Shown: positions 23,201-31,455 of the stretch, one piece after another | How positions within the stretch are numbered: position 1 is the first letter of the stretch | Layout: each line of letters starts with the position of its first letter | Assembly (NCBI RefSeq): GCF_002831645.1 | Contig: NZ_CP025117.1 | Span: 875,514-939,513 of the forward strand | Reading direction: 5' to 3' | Source of the DNA: Olleya sp. Bg11-27 | Lineage (GTDB): Bacteria > Bacteroidota > Bacteroidia > Flavobacteriales > Flavobacteriaceae | Length of the DNA: 64,000 nucleotides | The notes under the pieces: model-generated | The model's database searches: none | Seen by the model: the letters and a program-made list of their open reading frames with translations, nothing else | Told to the model about the DNA's origin: nothing | Position numbers and translations under genes: made by a program

Positions 23201-24023
23201 AGATGCAGATTGTGATGGAGACGGAACACCAAATGGTAACGACAATGATACTGATGATCCATGTATATTTGATTTAGATAATATCGATTTGACTTCTATT
23301 TCTGATGATATTGCATTCTCTGATTGTGATGGTGATGGAGTAACAAATATAGACGAGATTGATCCTGATGGTGATGGAATTGTTGGACCAAACGGGACAG
23401 ATGCTAACGATCCTTGCGACTTTAATTTAGAAGATCAAAGTATAGAGCCAAGTCAAGACTGGGATAATTTAGATTGTGATGGTGATGGTGTTGATAATGG
23501 AACAGAAGTTATTGATGGAACAGATCCAACTGATTCTTGTGATTTTGATTTCGAAAGTCAAGATATTACCGTAGTTAGTGACAATTGGTTGAATTCTGAT
23601 TGTGATTGTGATGGAGATGGAGACGGATTTACTAATGGAGAAGAATTAGCTGATAATAATGATAATGGAATACCTGATTATGCAGAGTGTAATAATGGTA
23701 ATCCTGATGCTGAAGATGGTTTAAATATCTTTGATATTATGACACCTAATGGGGATGGAGATAATGATGTATTTGTAATTAGTGGTATTGAAAATTATCC
23801 AAATAATACATTACAGATTTATAACCGTTGGGGAGTTGAAGTATATAATGTAGATGGCTACGGTCAAGGTAATAATTTCTTTAGAGGTATTTCTGAAGGT
23901 AGAGTTACTGTTAAAAGGGACGAAAAACTTCCTGTAGGAACATACTATTATGTATTGACATATATTGACAATGATGGTAATTCTGAACAAAAAGCTGGAC
24001 CATTATATATTAATAGAAAATAA
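8262..24023 (+). CDS. giant T9SS type B adhesin with DUF11 domains and about 75-80 thrombospondin type 3 repeats (SprB-like surface protein)
   Basis: A 5,253-residue protein; an ATG two codons on (8268, MKKVTL) is an equally good start. Order: signal peptide ending SAYAQ; four related roughly 110-residue modules (each with DDTFTADI and TGD motifs) to about residue 480, with a fifth near 1040-1140; DUF11-type repeats ([14 protein letters not shown] near 1160, others near 1270, 1640 and 1760); a cadherin/Ig-like segment (VLGNDSDPD). From about residue 1885 to 5125 there are Asp-rich calcium-binding TSP3 repeats with the DCDGDG core. The C-terminal 95 residues ([30 protein letters not shown]) form the gliding-type (CHU_C, type B) T9SS sorting domain. 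Type B cargo genes are commonly followed by a PorP/SprF gene, as here. Role: probably a filamentous surface adhesin, possibly for gliding. The repeat count should be treated with caution because short-read assemblies collapse such arrays. Confidence 0.9.
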   Translation: MLMKKVTLSIPKLTSSYLLGAFIFLISSFSAYAQCDITVISTSMVSTCSDGGTASDPSDDTFTADITIIFDAAPSTGTLDLSGDSGSLSVPVTGLTTATSHTFTGITMSADGTAIDITATFVGDLTCTSTFNQPSAGLAPVSCSLVCAIDTISISNSSLCNDNGTPTDPSDDTFTTDVTINYTNPPSSGTLQLTGDGTNSVGVGVIGATSYTFTGIVMAADGGAVDLTASFVGGGSTCALNVPMAGTAPISCSTDCEVSSITVSAISSCDNGGTQGDPSDDTFTADVTITYVNPPTGGNLVLSGDGSNTISVGAIGATSYTFSSVLMAADGSAIDLTAAFSGGTSTCTLSTSSGMAPNSCSTECLITNIAGDNLSICNDGGTQGAGQEVDDTFTADITVTFDFAPASGTLDLTGDGTASVGIGGLDSATSHTFVGVVFASDGGPVNLSADFSDAFTSCLFNIPNTFTAQSQCSTPAGDGGLDISKNHCDWGYTTNDKYIIRYTGTLTNNGANSVYNINITDDLGTPFLGDVNIENFISRSANGPVGLGVTANGAFNGTSNEDVIIIPTLSELAPGESITYGFCIEVSAVDALDGTTVVNEIFATANDVVTGSAYETSGIDTETFEQNLSILSAGLEINDDTPPVNTDGTSDFFYTITLRNSGAGIATDVEYTDSFDHLFNNGIPINSFVVTQLSGTLNPNPGFDGGSGLIGTSSSLLLPGQIMNPNTTASYRVDLNVGPTSNQSTRNTQGVFSGEDASGRLVSDTSRRNLTANHDGEQCICEQTPVTLTYTPIPVITKTIVNDDPAGTFGHRDLTFQIEIENDPLSPVDLMNLQITDNIGAMCPGNIVSVGAPVMVSSTATIDPVLDSAYTGQGLNDVFLNNTGRLAPGERVIIQIEVEVILPCSGDNVATFTSTNPNGDSVPVVASAVGINNPPDAVDDTGSTQVDTPITINVLGNDSDPDLDAIAVTEVEGILISDGGAPVVLSDGTVVQLIGGDLVITPPSGSTAPVSFPYTIQDSNGNQDTANVFVTILPCTITIISTSDVSTCNSNGTSGDSSDDTFTADITVQFDNIPGSGNLEITGDGVATISVSLIPLGATSYTFQDIVMSADGGPIDLTAFFTTGPCSYTESDAGTAPDSCSTPVADMAITKTLNEAGPFISGDTVSYTIVVSNIGTDVATNVSITDAPTNLTITNVAGGCTTLPCTIPSIAAGTPANDVTIVVTATIDNPGIFTNTASVSAAEIDPTPGNNIDDGTDGNNDGVATGTSGLVTVKSLGSADATPAEGDTVQFIITVTNSGPDDATNVSLIDAIPTKLTATANNGNTGGDQTSTYTAPNWTIPFIGSGQFVTLTIEGVVNAGEDGNTITNTTTAATTPDQIDPTTTGDDLTESVIVDGAIPDPCDAVASGNPDNDGDGVSDSCDLDDDNDGITDIEEGSGTVDSDGDGSPDSFDLDSDNDGCNDVLESGGTDNDNDGVLGDTATVVDSDGLVLTPGSGDTTGGYNGANGAEVLATKVIVDTSPTDQTVNSGSDVTFSALVTATSTAAYNGFAPSTTPDYTVPPGVDVSGTTVYQWYLGDPTSGGTLLTGETNASLTLTAVDSSFNGNQYCVVITHPDNICFTQTECAILTVSPVADVSITKTLNNTGPYQSGDTVTYNIVVANIGPDDATNVMITDTPTNLTISGVVGGGCTSFPCTIPTIAAGSPANDVIITVTATINSSGAFTNSASVTIDETDPILGNNIDDGTDGNNDGIAAGTADLITIKTLASANATPAEGELVTYIITVTNTGPTDATNVSLADTIPAELTATTNNGNTGGDQPSVYTAPNWTIPFIGSGQFVTLTIEGIVNLGEDGNTITNITTAATTPDQIDPTITGDDLTESVTVDGCVDTDGDGDCDSTDPDSNDPCNFTAGSIADTSNAIWAAADCDGDGDPNGTDPDPTNPCEFTTGTSTPTNPMMVGTPEQTAYDIWAMVDCDGDGVINGQEVIDMTNSYDYCDYLVVNQDYTVTSLQFQNADCDGDGVTNGNEIDPDNDGVDDGNGTDPSDPCSYEPLLVTLTQTGAWILADCDGDGDPNGSDPDPQDPCVFKVGTTPPTDPGTPGSSEQTAYDIWAAADCDGDGDTNGTDPDPENPCVFTTGSTADTTNPIWQAADCDGDGETNGTENNNGSDPTDPCSVSGTTTIPAVSDSNYAVWAAADCDGDGESNGTEVMNGTDPFDPCSVTTPTIPAVSDSNYAVWAAVDCDGDGTSNGTDTAPFDPCVDNETIGDEDTSNAIWQAADCDGDGTPNGTDTAPYDPCVDDGITGDEDTANAIWISADCDGDGVINGTEIADGTDPNDACDYNVSSVTVAVTSTVDCDGDGVTDADEIADGTDPNNACDYTVASITVAVTSAVDCDGDGVTDADEINGPDGDPTTADGTDPNDACDYNVSSVTLAVTSTVDCDGDGVIDADEIADGTDPNDACDYNVSSVTVAVTSTVDCDGDGVTDADEIADGTDPNDACDYNVSSVTVAVTSTVDCDGDGVTDADEIADGTDPNNACDYTVASITVAVTSAVDCDGDGVTDADEINGPDGDPTTADGTDPNDACDYNVSSVTLAVTSTVDCDGDGVIDADEIADGTDPNDACDYNVSSVTVAVTSTVDCDGDGVTDADEIADGTDPNDACDYNVSSVTVAVTSTVDCDGDGVTDADEIADGTDPNNACDYTVASITVAVTSAVDCDGDGVTDADEINGPDGDPTTADGTDPNDACDYNVSSVTLAVTSTVDCDGDGVIDADEIADGTDPNDACDYNVSSVTVAVTSTVDCDGDGVTDADEIADGTDPNDACDYNVPSVTLAVTSTVDCDGDGVTDADEIADGTDPNNACDYTVASITVAVTSTVDCDGDGVTDADEINGPDGDPTTADGTDPNDACDYNVSSVTLAITSTVDCDGDGVIDADEIADGTDPNDACDYNVSSVTVAVTSTVDCDGDGVTDADEIADGTDPNDACDYNVSSVTVAVTSTVDCDGDGVTDADEIADGTDPNNACDYTVASITVAVTSAVDCDGDGVTDADEINGPDGDPTTADGTDPNDACDYNVSSVTLAVTSTVDCDGDGVIDADEIADGTDPNDACDYNVSSVTVAVTSTVDCDGDGVTDADEIADGTDPNDACDYNVSSVTVAVTSTVDCDGDGVTDADEIADGTDPNNACDYTVASITVAVTSAVDCDGDGVTDADEINGPDGDPTTADGTDPNDACDYNVSSVTLAVTSTVDCDGDGVIDADEIADGTDPNDACDYNVSSVTVAVTSTVDCDGDGVTDADEIADGTDPNDACDYNVSSVTVAVTSTVDCDGDGVTDADEIADGTDPNNACDYTVASITVAVTSAVDCDGDGVTDADEINGPDGDPTTADGTDPNDACDYNVSSVTLAVTSTVDCDGDGVIDADEIADGTDPNDACDYNVSSVTVAVTSTVDCDGDGVTDADEIADGTDPNDACDYNVSSVTVAVTSTVDCDGDGVTDADEIADGTDPNNACDYTVASITVAVTSAVDCDGDGVTDADEINGPDGDPTTADGTDPNDACDYNVSSVTLAVTSTVDCDGDGVIDADEIADGTDPNDACDYNVSSVTVAVTSTVDCDGDGVTDADEIADGTDPNDACDYNVSSVTVAVTSTVDCDGDGVTDADEIADGTDPNNACDYTVASITVAVTSAVDCDGDGVTDADEINGPDGDPTTADGTDPNDACDYNVSSVTLAVTSTVDCDGDGVIDADEIADGTDPNDACDYNVSSVTVAVTSTVDCDGDGVTDADEIADGTDPNDACDYNVSSVTVAVTSTVDCDGDGVTDADEIADGTDPNNACDYTVASITVAVTSAVDCDGDGVTDADEINGPDGDPTTADGTDPNDACDYNVSSVTLAVTSTVDCDGDGVIDADEIADGTDPNDACDYNVSSVTVAVTSTVDCDGDGVTDADEIADGTDPNDACDYNVSSVTVAVTSTVDCDGDGVTDADEIADGTDPNNACDYTVASITVAVTSAVDCDGDGVTDADEINGPDGDPTTADGTDPNDACDYNVSSVTLAVTSTVDCDGDGVIDADEIADGTDPNDACDYNVSSVTVAVTSTVDCDGDGVTDADEIADGTDPNDACDYNVPSVTLAVTSTVDCDGDGVTDADEIADGTDPNNACDYTVASITVAVTSTVDCDGDGVTDADEINGPDGDPTTADGTDPNDACDYNVSSVTLAITSTVDCDGDGVIDADEIADGTDPNDACDYNVSSVTVAVTSTVDCDGDGVTDADEIADGTDPNDACDYNVSSVTVAVTSTVDCDGDGVTDADEIADGTDPNSACDYNVSSVTVAVTSAVDCDGDGVTDADEIAAGTDPNDACDYNLGDITVPVTSTVDCDGDGVTDGDEINGPDGDPTTADGTNPTDPCDYDVASITVVVTSTIDCDGDGVIDADEIADGTDPNDPCDFNTGSITVTPSGDYLNADCDGDGVTNGDEIATGTDPNDPCDYDGSIQDITMVSTLWLGADCDGDGVSNGTELGDGTDALDPCSYLVTNQDINIVTSEWNNADCDGDGVTNGDEIIDGTDLLNACDYDLASVTLAVTSTVDCDGDGVTDADEIASGTDPSDACDYNLVDITVAVTSTVDCDGDGVTDADEIASGTDPNDACDYNLGDITVPVTSTVDCDGDGVTDGDEINGPDGDPTTPDGTNPTDPCDYDVASITVVVTSTVDCDGDGVIDADEIADGTDPNDPCDFNTGSITVIPSGDYLNSDCDGDGVSNGDEIATGTDPNDPCDYDSSVQNSTILSVEWLGLDCDGDGVSNGTELADGTDPLDPCDYLVNSQDLNILTSAWNNADCDGDGVSNGDELLDATDPNDPCDFVVGSQTLATSVDFMAADCDGDGVTNDDEILDGTDPNEPCDFITTSITVLASDEWNELDCDGDGVTNEDELIDGTGPLDPCQFDLDNVTLNQNQAWDVLDCDGDGVVNGDEIDDGTDPLDLCSFILESQTVTPSQEWLDADCDGDGTPNGNDNDTDDPCIFDLDNIDLTSISDDIAFSDCDGDGVTNIDEIDPDGDGIVGPNGTDANDPCDFNLEDQSIEPSQDWDNLDCDGDGVDNGTEVIDGTDPTDSCDFDFESQDITVVSDNWLNSDCDCDGDGDGFTNGEELADNNDNGIPDYAECNNGNPDAEDGLNIFDIMTPNGDGDNDVFVISGIENYPNNTLQIYNRWGVEVYNVDGYGQGNNFFRGISEGRVTVKRDEKLPVGTYYYVLTYIDNDGNSEQKAGPLYINRK
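15318..21113 (+). repeat. tandem array of twelve 483-bp units within the adhesin gene
   Basis: Each 483-bp unit (161 residues) holds four TSP3 modules of 38, 47, 38 and 38 residues; the 47-residue module carries the [10 protein letters not shown] insertion. The landmark AACAATGC of the first module recurs at 15375, 15858, 16341, 16824, 17307, 17790, 18273, 18756, 19239, 19722, 20205 and 20688, always exactly 483 bp apart, with no frame-breaking indel. Units differ at only a handful of mostly synonymous positions. Flanking modules on both sides are related but diverged. Confidence 0.95.
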
Positions 24024-24033
24024 ATTATCAAAT

Positions 24034-24062
24034 ACCAGTAACTTATAATTAGAGTTACTGGT
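24034..24062 (+). promoter_or_regulatory. intercistronic hairpin between adhesin and sprF-like gene
   Basis: ACCAGTAAC (24034-24042) pairs perfectly with GTTACTGGT (24054-24062), in the 55-bp gap between the adhesin stop and the next ATG. The downstream T-tract is poor, so it may be an attenuator, an RNA-processing site or a weak terminator controlling read-through to the export genes. Confidence 0.5.
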
Positions 24063-24078
24063 TTAAACTTATACAAAA

Positions 24079-25023
24079 ATGAAAAATTATTGCATAGTTA
24101 TTTTAGCCGTAATGGGATTAGGATTTTATTCTAATCAAAGTTATGCGCAACAAGATGCTCAATACACTCAATACATGTATAACACACTTAGTGTTAACCC
24201 AGCTTATGCTGGTTCTAGAGATGTATTAAGTTTTGTTGGTTTATATAGGACGCAATGGGTCGGTTTAGACGGGGCGCCAGACACCTTTACAGCATCATTA
24301 CACTCACCAGTAGGAGAAAAGGTTGGAGTAGGTCTTAATATTACACAAGATGAAATATTTATTACTAGTGAAACTTATATTGACTTATCATTTAGTTACA
24401 CCTTAGACTTGGCAAATGATGCTAAGTTAGCATTAGGAATTAAGGCAGGAGGACACTTTTTAAATATAGATACCAATAAGTTAAATACTGGAGCTTTCAA
24501 TCAAGGCGATTCCGATACGGAGATAAATGTGGATAATAAATTTTCTCCACAATTTGGACTAGGACTTTATTATTATACAGACACCTTTTACTTAGGTTTA
24601 AGTGCTCCCAATATTTTGGAGACAGAGCATTTTGATGAAAATGCAGCAAATAATAACTCTTTTGCAACAGCAAAGGAAAAGGTTAATTTTTATATTATGG
24701 CAGGAAAAATATTTGACTTAACTCCAGATATTAAATTTAAACCGTCCACATTATTTAAAGTTGTTGATGGAGCACCATTACAAGTCGATTTATCTGCTAG
24801 CGTTTTATTAAAAGAAAAACTAACTTTAGGTCTTGCTTACAGATGGAATGCTGCAATGAGTGCTATGGCTGGTTTTCAAGTTTCAGATCAGATTATGCTT
24901 GGTATTGCATATGATAGAGAAACGACAGAATTGCAACAATTTAATGACGGATCTTATGAAGTGTTTTTAAGATTTGAATTGTTCAAAAGAAATAACCGTA
25001 TGATTTCTCCAAGATTCTTCTAA
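24079..25023 (+). CDS. PorP/SprF family type IX secretion system membrane protein
   Basis: A 314-residue outer-membrane protein with signal peptide (SNQSYAQQ) and the family opening QYTQYMYNTLSVNPAYAGSR followed by RTQWVGLDGAP, diagnostic of PorP/SprF. In Flavobacterium johnsoniae SprF is needed to deliver the SprB adhesin to the cell surface, and type B sorting-domain proteins generally have a dedicated SprF next to them. Its position 55 bp after the giant adhesin suggests it serves that cargo. The rest is beta-strand rich, as expected for a barrel. The OmpA-family gene starts 17 bp downstream. Confidence 0.9.
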   Translation: MKNYCIVILAVMGLGFYSNQSYAQQDAQYTQYMYNTLSVNPAYAGSRDVLSFVGLYRTQWVGLDGAPDTFTASLHSPVGEKVGVGLNITQDEIFITSETYIDLSFSYTLDLANDAKLALGIKAGGHFLNIDTNKLNTGAFNQGDSDTEINVDNKFSPQFGLGLYYYTDTFYLGLSAPNILETEHFDENAANNNSFATAKEKVNFYIMAGKIFDLTPDIKFKPSTLFKVVDGAPLQVDLSASVLLKEKLTLGLAYRWNAAMSAMAGFQVSDQIMLGIAYDRETTELQQFNDGSYEVFLRFELFKRNNRMISPRFF

Positions 25024-25040
25024 CCCCAAAAACAATTACT

Positions 25041-26987
25041 ATGAGAAATAAAATTACATTATATATTACCTTATTTTTTCTTTCAATAAATGTTTTATTG
25101 GCTCAAGAGAAAAAAGAAGTCACAGAAGGGAATAAAGAGTTTGATAAATTAGCCTATATAGAGGCAAGAGAATCCTACTTAAAAGCAGCTAGTGATGGCG
25201 TTAATTCCGATCAACTATTAAAAAACTTAGGGGATTCTTATTATTTTAATGCTGATTATAAAAATGCAGCTAAATGGTATGGACAATTATTTGAGTCATC
25301 AGATAATATTGAACCAGAATATATCTATCGCTATGCATTGTCTTTAAAAAGTGATGAAAAATATTTGGCTTCAGATAATGTAATGGAGAAATTTCATGAG
25401 ACTAAAGGGGAAGACTACCGTGCTAATTTATTTGTAAATGAAAGAAATTATTTAGAAGAAATAGAACTGCAGTCTGGACGTTTTGAACTTATTAACGTAC
25501 ATTTTAATTCTAAATTATCAGATTTTGCACCTTCATTTTATCAAGGGACATTAATTTATTCATCTAATAGAAATGCTAGAGGGTTTTCAAAAAGAGTTCA
25601 TGATTGGAATGAACAGCCTTTTTTAGACCTTTATAAACTCAATGATACGGATGGTTCAAAACCAAGTAGTTCTAAATTTAGTAGCGAAATAAACTCTATT
25701 TATCATGAGTCTACTGCCGTTTTTACTAAGGATGATTTAACCATGTATTTTACAAGAAACAATTATACAGATGAAGATTATAAGCAGGATGAGGAAGGTA
25801 CCAATAGATTAAAATTATATAGAGCAAAGCGAGCGGATAAGAGCAGTACGGATTGGGATGTTCAAGAATTACCATTTAACAGTGATCAATATTCAGTGGC
25901 GCATCCAGCATTAAGTCCTGATGGAAAAACACTTTATTTTGCTAGTGATATGCCTGGGTCAAAAGGATTTTCTGATTTGTATAAAGTGGAAGTAAACAAT
26001 GGTGCTTTCGGAGAAATAAAAAATCTTGGAGACAAAATTAATACTGAAGGGAGAGAGACTTTTCCATTTATTAGTAAAGATAATAAATTATATTTTGCAT
26101 CAGATGGGCACGTTGGTTTAGGGGGCTTGGATATTTTTGTTTCAGATTTAAAGGATAATAAAATTGGCGATGTTTTTAATTTAGGAAGACCTGTAAACGG
26201 ACCTAACGATGATTTTACTTTTATTCTTAATAACACCACTGGTATTGGGTATTTTGCTTCTAATAGAGCGGGAGGTGTTGGGGATGATGATATTTATAGT
26301 TTTAAAAGTATAAAACCGTTAATTACTAAATGCGAACAATCTATTAATGGAATTGTGCTAGATGTTAAAGATGACCAACCAATAGCCAATGCTGTTGTGT
26401 ACCTGTTGAATGAAAATAATAAAGTTATTGAAGAAAAGACGTCTAGAATAGATGGTAGTTTTAACTTTACTTTAGATTGTTCTCAAACCTATTCTATTAG
26501 GTCAACTAAAGAAGCGTATAACCCTGCAGAAAAAGTGTTTAATACACCAAATAGGACAGGTGTTGTAGAGCGTGCTTTATTTATGAAAAAACAGGATGTG
26601 CTTCCTGCTCCATTAGGAACGGATATTGCACCTTTATTGGGTATAAATATTATTTACTTTGATTTAGATAAAGCTTATATAAGACAAGATGCAGAAGTAG
26701 AATTACGTAAAATCATTGATTTCTTAAATGTGTACTCTAATGTTAATATTGATGTGAGATCGCATACGGATAGTCGTAATACAAGTGAGTATAATCTTGA
26801 TTTATCTAATAGAAGAGCTAAATCAACGATAGACTATCTAGTTAATGTTGGTGGTATTAATAGCGCAAGACTAACAGGTCAAGGGTATGGAGAAACACAA
26901 TTGCGAAATAGATGTAGTGACGGTACGCCTTGTAGTGAGTCTGAGCATCAATTAAACAGAAGAAGTGAATTTATTATTGTAAAATGA
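25041..26987 (+). CDS. OmpA family protein with TPR-like, PD40 and carboxypeptidase-regulatory-like domains
   Basis: A 648-residue envelope protein. Signal peptide (INVLLAQ); TPR-like helices at about 25-140; WD40-like PD40 strands (HPALSPDGKTLYFASD near 290, LYFASDGHVGLGGLDIFVS near 350); a carboxypeptidase-regulatory-like fold near 435-510; and a C-terminal OmpA peptidoglycan-binding domain (IIYFDLDKAYI, DVRSHTDSR, LSNRRAKSTIDYL). This combination recurs downstream of PorP/SprF genes in Bacteroidota and probably links the export or adhesin complex to the peptidoglycan. A strong terminator follows, ending a three-gene operon. Confidence 0.9.
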   Translation: MRNKITLYITLFFLSINVLLAQEKKEVTEGNKEFDKLAYIEARESYLKAASDGVNSDQLLKNLGDSYYFNADYKNAAKWYGQLFESSDNIEPEYIYRYALSLKSDEKYLASDNVMEKFHETKGEDYRANLFVNERNYLEEIELQSGRFELINVHFNSKLSDFAPSFYQGTLIYSSNRNARGFSKRVHDWNEQPFLDLYKLNDTDGSKPSSSKFSSEINSIYHESTAVFTKDDLTMYFTRNNYTDEDYKQDEEGTNRLKLYRAKRADKSSTDWDVQELPFNSDQYSVAHPALSPDGKTLYFASDMPGSKGFSDLYKVEVNNGAFGEIKNLGDKINTEGRETFPFISKDNKLYFASDGHVGLGGLDIFVSDLKDNKIGDVFNLGRPVNGPNDDFTFILNNTTGIGYFASNRAGGVGDDDIYSFKSIKPLITKCEQSINGIVLDVKDDQPIANAVVYLLNENNKVIEEKTSRIDGSFNFTLDCSQTYSIRSTKEAYNPAEKVFNTPNRTGVVERALFMKKQDVLPAPLGTDIAPLLGINIIYFDLDKAYIRQDAEVELRKIIDFLNVYSNVNIDVRSHTDSRNTSEYNLDLSNRRAKSTIDYLVNVGGINSARLTGQGYGETQLRNRCSDGTPCSESEHQLNRRSEFIIVK

Positions 26988-27002
26988 TCACCTATTTATA
27001 TA

Positions 27003-27033
27003 AAAAAAGCCTTCCAATTGGAAGGCTTTTTTT
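27003..27033. terminator. bidirectional terminator
   Basis: AGCCTTCC (27009-27016) pairs with GGAAGGCT (27021-27028) around an AATT loop, with an A-run before and a T-run after. It serves both the adhesin operon and the convergent TPR/M28 genes. Confidence 0.9.
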
Positions 27034-27049
27034 ATGAGGTAAAACTAAT

Positions 27050-27745
27050 TTAGTTTTTTATTTCTGTTGTGTTTTGAGGTGATAAAGCATTTTTAGCAAT
27101 TAAAGCCATATTAAAACGTGGCTCAATAGCTAAAGCTTTATCTAAAAGTAATAAAGCTGCAGGTTTATTAGTGTCTTTATTTTCATTAAATTTTACTAAA
27201 GCATCTAGATAGTAAAAAGCGGATTTTAAGGGTACTTTGTAAGGTTGTTGCGTTTCGTAAAAACTTTTACTTTGATTATCTTTTACATTAACTACACCTA
27301 AATCTATATATTTTTTAGCATCAGTAAGGTTGTTTAGATTTAAGTTAATTTCAGCTAGTTCATAAGCGACTTGCGGATTTTGATATTTAGTATAAATGGT
27401 TTCAAAAAAAGGAAGAGACGCTTTTATATTTCCTAAAGATTTTAATGATACTGCTTTTACCTCCAGAGCCATATCGGAATCTGTAGATTTTTGTTCTATA
27501 CCAATAGTGTTTAATGCTTGGTTAAACTTTCCTTCGTTTAGATAAATATAAGCTAGAGTGTCTTTTCTTGCTTCAGATGGTTTTAAAACATTAAGGTGTG
27601 TTATGGCATTTATAATACCTTGGACATCACCTTGCGTCTTCATTTGTTTGTAATACGCCTCGTAATGGTTTGTCAAATCATCATTAGATTGAGCAGTGAC
27701 TCCAAAACTGAAACTAAAAAGGGCTAAGTAAAGTATCTTTTTCAT
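27050..27745 (-). CDS. secreted TPR-like protein (internal start within the fused frame)
   Basis: From the ATG at 27745 the frame encodes 231 residues beginning with a complete Sec signal peptide (MKKILYLALF, cleavage near FGVTAQS). The helix-turn-helix periodicity is that of tetratricopeptide repeats (LNEGKFNQALNTIGIE, ALEVKAVSLKSLGNIKASLP, QVAYELAEINLNLNNLTDAK). A TAATTTTG promoter-like box lies 20 bp before this ATG. It should therefore be an independent periplasmic scaffold-type protein despite lying in frame with the M28 peptidase. Function unknown. Confidence 0.65.
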   Translation of the reverse strand: MKKILYLALFSFSFGVTAQSNDDLTNHYEAYYKQMKTQGDVQGIINAITHLNVLKPSEARKDTLAYIYLNEGKFNQALNTIGIEQKSTDSDMALEVKAVSLKSLGNIKASLPFFETIYTKYQNPQVAYELAEINLNLNNLTDAKKYIDLGVVNVKDNQSKSFYETQQPYKVPLKSAFYYLDALVKFNENKDTNKPAALLLLDKALAIEPRFNMALIAKNALSPQNTTEIKN

Positions 27746-30124
27746 GGTTATAATTTTAATTGCGTCAAAATTATGAAAATATTTGATGTTTTGTCTTAAA
27801 GGGTTATTAATTAATGAGTTGTTTTTATTTGATTGTAATGTCTTTTTTATCACCACCGCATCATTTAAAATAAAGGGTTTTGGAATCATACTCTCACTTC
27901 TTTTTGGGATACTAAACAAGTCGTTATCTAACAAGTCAAAAGACGCTTCAAATAATTGTAATTGCGTTGTTTGGTTTTTAGGAACGCTTATCAGCATGTC
28001 TAGCGTTTCATCTTTACTAGCAAAAAAGCTAAACAGTCTATTGTGCTTTCTGTTTTTAAAGACTAAAGAATCGCCTTCATAGCGATAAGCATCAATACCA
28101 TTAATCTTGAAAGATTTATAGTGGTTTGTCGAATCTGAAAAGAGTTCCATACGTTGTACATTACGCTGTGGCATGATGCAAATATTAAAATAACGAGTCT
28201 CACCAATGATTGTGTCGTTAGAGACTTCAATTTTTGGCATAGGAATAGCTTTTACAGGCGCATGACTGGTATAAGTAAAACCTGAGGCATACTTACTGCC
28301 AAATGTATTTTTATTTAAATCAGAGGCTTCTTTAGGTGTTTCTCCAATAAAGTTTTTAGTATAGTTATCCAACACAGTATCGTAAGTAGCCCAAAGTGCA
28401 GTATTGTCATCGGCATTAAGGGTGTAAACTAAACTATTAGGTTTTGGAGTGTCTGGTGTAAATGCTGAATTAAGATGTGCTATGAAAAAGGCAATTATTC
28501 CGAAGAAAAAGAAGAGGTAACTCCATCTTTTTTTATGCTTTAAAAACCCAAAAACGGGTAGGCATAATCCAAAGATTAATACGGTAAAAATCGCGCTAAC
28601 CACTAACATTTTTAAACCTAACCCTACAGGAAACATTTTAATAAAAGGAGATAAGATAAATAAGCTGGGAGTACATAATAATGCCATTCCAATTAAGTTG
28701 GGTTGCTTTTTTCTAAGTAAAATATAAAATGCTATTAAACTAAAATAAACAGGAATTATAAAAAAACTAGCACCTTCCAATTTTAAAGCAACTGCAGCAC
28801 AGATTAATAACCAAAACGTTAAGGGTGCAATCATTACACTAGCTGTATTAGTAGTTTTATAAACGTTATTATAAAACAAAAAGCTAATCGCTAAACTTAA
28901 CAATACAAAAAACCAGATGTAACTATGTCCATTATAGGTGAAACCATGGAGTAGTTCTCCGTATTCAGGATACAAAATAGTTATAAGTCGCCAGCCAAAA
29001 ACACCTAATACCCCACTAAAAACTAAGCTTAGTATAAAGGCTAAAAATCCTTTACCGATTGCTTTTGATTGTAGTTTTTTATGTCTAAATCCATAAATAA
29101 TAAGACTAATAAAAATAACAGCAGCTAGTATTAGCATGGGGAGTATCCAGCTAAAAGGATAAATTACAGTTTTAAAAAATGGAACATTAAAGTAAATATA
29201 GTCCTCGTTACTTTTTACATCTGCTAAATTGGCTTGACTAAAATGTTGTAATAAAGGCATGATATAACTGCCTTGATGTTCCAAGGTGTTTCGGTCTAAA
29301 CGCTCGTAATTATCCATTTCTGTGTGATAATCAAAATGGTCGTCTATAAAAGCAAAGTTGAAACCTTCTATATCTCCATCACGTCTAAAAACGGTTAAGT
29401 CTGTATCATTTGGCAGCATTTTGTATATACTGTAGGCTAGGGAGTTGGCGACAGGGAATTTAGGATTTGCAGCAACAAAACCTTTCATTAGGTTCGCATT
29501 TCCGCCATTAGTTTCGATAAGCATATAACTTGGGCCTCCGCTTCCTCTAGCTTCAAAATTTAAAACTAAACCGATATCTTTTGCCCATTCGTGTTGGTTA
29601 ACAAACAAATCGGCTCCATTTAAACCTAATTCTTCAGCATCTGTAATACCAATGATAATATCGTTTTTTGGAGATTTACCTTCTGCTAGAAAAGCACGTA
29701 AACCTTCTAAAATGGTAACCACGCCAGAGCCAGCGTCACTAGCACCTATAGAACTATGTGGGTTACTATCGTAATGCGTTAATAGCATTAATGCTTTAGT
29801 ATTTGCAGTTCCTTTTATTCTAGCAAGTATGTTTATTGGTTTTGCCAAATTACCCCATTTACTTATGGTATACCCTTCTTGAAGTTGGGTTTCTAATCCT
29901 AATTTTTCTAATTCTGAAACAATATAGTGTCTAACCTTTGTGTGCGCTTCGCTACCGGTATAATGTGGTTTTTTAGAGATTTCGGCCAATTGTATCAAGG
30001 CGCGGTCTGTCGAGAATTGATGTAACGGCGTCTCTAGATCAGAAATTTTATTCGGTAATAAAGCATCAAAACTGGCGTAAACAGCAAGAATAATTATAAG
30101 GATAGCAATTGCTTTTTTTAACAT
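27050..30124 (-). CDS. M28 family membrane peptidase, reading frame fused to a downstream secreted TPR-like protein (1,024 codons in total)
   Basis: Residues 1 to about 763 are an M28 aminopeptidase of the ER-type (ERMP1-like) membrane class. There is an N-terminal transmembrane helix, zinc ligands in LLTHYDSN (H117 and nearby D), IGASDAGSG, TDAEELGLNGADLF, NFEARGSGG and the late histidine of YHTEMDNYE, then six or so transmembrane segments from about 325 to 560 and a soluble C-terminal domain. No stop follows: the frame crosses what looks like an intergenic spacer (residues about 764-793) into a complete signal-peptide protein at residue 794. I think these are two genes whose separating stop was lost or masked by a sequencing error. 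Codon CAA at 27833-27835 is one transition from TAA and would end the peptidase at a natural-looking VVIKKTL. Confidence 0.75.
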   Translation of the reverse strand: MLKKAIAILIIILAVYASFDALLPNKISDLETPLHQFSTDRALIQLAEISKKPHYTGSEAHTKVRHYIVSELEKLGLETQLQEGYTISKWGNLAKPINILARIKGTANTKALMLLTHYDSNPHSSIGASDAGSGVVTILEGLRAFLAEGKSPKNDIIIGITDAEELGLNGADLFVNQHEWAKDIGLVLNFEARGSGGPSYMLIETNGGNANLMKGFVAANPKFPVANSLAYSIYKMLPNDTDLTVFRRDGDIEGFNFAFIDDHFDYHTEMDNYERLDRNTLEHQGSYIMPLLQHFSQANLADVKSNEDYIYFNVPFFKTVIYPFSWILPMLILAAVIFISLIIYGFRHKKLQSKAIGKGFLAFILSLVFSGVLGVFGWRLITILYPEYGELLHGFTYNGHSYIWFFVLLSLAISFLFYNNVYKTTNTASVMIAPLTFWLLICAAVALKLEGASFFIIPVYFSLIAFYILLRKKQPNLIGMALLCTPSLFILSPFIKMFPVGLGLKMLVVSAIFTVLIFGLCLPVFGFLKHKKRWSYLFFFFGIIAFFIAHLNSAFTPDTPKPNSLVYTLNADDNTALWATYDTVLDNYTKNFIGETPKEASDLNKNTFGSKYASGFTYTSHAPVKAIPMPKIEVSNDTIIGETRYFNICIMPQRNVQRMELFSDSTNHYKSFKINGIDAYRYEGDSLVFKNRKHNRLFSFFASKDETLDMLISVPKNQTTQLQLFEASFDLLDNDLFSIPKRSESMIPKPFILNDAVVIKKTLQSNKNNSLINNPLRQNIKYFHNFDAIKIITMKKILYLALFSFSFGVTAQSNDDLTNHYEAYYKQMKTQGDVQGIINAITHLNVLKPSEARKDTLAYIYLNEGKFNQALNTIGIEQKSTDSDMALEVKAVSLKSLGNIKASLPFFETIYTKYQNPQVAYELAEINLNLNNLTDAKKYIDLGVVNVKDNQSKSFYETQQPYKVPLKSAFYYLDALVKFNENKDTNKPAALLLLDKALAIEPRFNMALIAKNALSPQNTTEIKN
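27766..27773 (-). promoter_or_regulatory. candidate promoter for the TPR-like gene
   Basis: The minus strand reads TAATTTTG, a perfect TAnnTTTG box, with its G 20 bp upstream of the ATG at 27745. It supports an independent start inside the fused frame. Confidence 0.45.
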
Positions 30125-30234
30125 TTTAAGGATAGTTAATTAGTTGATATAAAAGTAGTAAAATATTGCGTGTGTTAATGGTTTAGGTTAAATGCTTTAA
30201 AATCAGTAACTTTAAGTAAAATAAAATAATAGAT

Positions 30235-30702
30235 ATGGGAATTAAAAGTTTTGAAGGACCAAGAAAAGGACAACAACAAGCAGAAAATAATCAATCTTTA
30301 AAGGTTAGTGATTATATGACAAGAGATTTAATAACTTTTAAAGCGACACAAAGTGTGGAAGAGGTGATTGATACGCTGATAAAGTATAAAATTTCTGGAG
30401 GACCGGTGGTCAACGAGAAAAATGAATTAATTGGTATTATATCTGAAGGGGATTGTATCAAACAAATTAGTGATAGCAGATATTATAACATGCCAACGCA
30501 AAACAATAGTGTAGCGCAACATATGGCTAAAAATGTTGAAACTATAGATGGTAATCTTAATGTCTTTGATGCTGCTAACCGCTTTTTGGAATCTAAACGC
30601 AGGCGTTTTCCAATAGTAGAAGACGGGAAATTGGTGGGGCAAATTAGTCAAAAAGATATATTAAAAGCAGCTATGCAATTAAAAGGGCATAACTGGAAAT
30701 AG
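30235..30702 (+). CDS. CBS domain-containing protein
   Basis: A 155-residue cytoplasmic protein made of a tandem CBS pair: SDYMTRDLITFKATQSVEEV to about residue 85 and HMAKNVETIDGNLNVFDAAN to the end, each with the G-x-I/V-S-x-x-D pattern (LIGIISEGD, LVGQISQKDI). CBS pairs usually sense adenine nucleotides such as AMP, ATP or SAM, and stand-alone ones regulate partner proteins. It stands alone on the plus strand between two minus-strand genes, so no partner is implied. A near-consensus TAACTTTA lies at 30207-30214. Confidence 0.85.
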   Translation: MGIKSFEGPRKGQQQAENNQSLKVSDYMTRDLITFKATQSVEEVIDTLIKYKISGGPVVNEKNELIGIISEGDCIKQISDSRYYNMPTQNNSVAQHMAKNVETIDGNLNVFDAANRFLESKRRRFPIVEDGKLVGQISQKDILKAAMQLKGHNWK

Positions 30703-30708
30703 TAAGTG

Positions 30709-31401
30709 TTAAGCACGACCAAATTTTGGTCGTAAAGCATCAGGACTGTCGGTAATTAAAATTTTATCTTTCGGTTTAGCCGTAAGTGAGGCTATACGCG
30801 AGTAATTGTATTCCTTTACAGGATTTTCTAGTTTTATCCATTTAACATGTCCCGCTACAGTTACGGGCTCTCCAACTTCTAAAATTGCTTCGCTATAACG
30901 TAGTTGCTTGTTAAAACCGAAGATGGTTTCTGATTTAATATTATAGTAGTCTAGAATCGCTTTAAATTCTGGGGTTGGATCGTTGAAAGTTCCTGAACTA
31001 ATGTTCCTATCTGTAACCAAATAGTCATAATAGTTGTTTCTATTTACCGTGGGTAGTATAATAAGGCGTTCTCCTGTTTGTTCTACAAAAAAGTCTTGAA
31101 TTACCTTTTGGTCAACGATTGTTTCCCAACGCGAACTTTTACCTGAGCTTACCTTTTTTTCGATTTTAATTTTATAATATACACATTTACGTTTGCTTAA
31201 TGGTGCAATTAACGGTGTTTCAATATTCAGGGCAAGACCTTCAATTTTTGCAAATTTGTTATTTTGTAAACTACCAATGCGACTAAAAGACACTTGTTTT
31301 AAACGTCTTAAGATTTTTGTTTTAGAGCTAAAATAATAGTTTAAAAAAACGATAGCTGCTACAGCTAAGCCAAATAGTGAAAAAATAATGGAAGTTATCA
31401 T
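30709..31401 (-). CDS. GIDE/BAM-domain-like membrane protein of unknown function
   Basis: A 230-residue protein with an N-terminal transmembrane helix (SIIFSLFGLAVAAIVFLNYY) followed by a soluble domain with KIEGLALN, PLSKRKCVYYKIKIEKK and VGEPVTVAGHVKW. This pattern is that of the BAM/GIDE domain of mitochondrial E3 ligase MULAN and its bacterial homologues, minus the RING finger. In bacteria it is thought to sit beside the membrane; the substrate is unknown. It converges on the CBS gene with 6 bp between stop codons. Confidence 0.6.
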   Translation of the reverse strand: MITSIIFSLFGLAVAAIVFLNYYFSSKTKILRRLKQVSFSRIGSLQNNKFAKIEGLALNIETPLIAPLSKRKCVYYKIKIEKKVSSGKSSRWETIVDQKVIQDFFVEQTGERLIILPTVNRNNYYDYLVTDRNISSGTFNDPTPEFKAILDYYNIKSETIFGFNKQLRYSEAILEVGEPVTVAGHVKWIKLENPVKEYNYSRIASLTAKPKDKILITDSPDALRPKFGRA

Positions 31402-31455
31402 TGTAAAAGAAGCATTACGGTTGGTTAACTGTTAGTATATAAAAGTAAGGATTAG

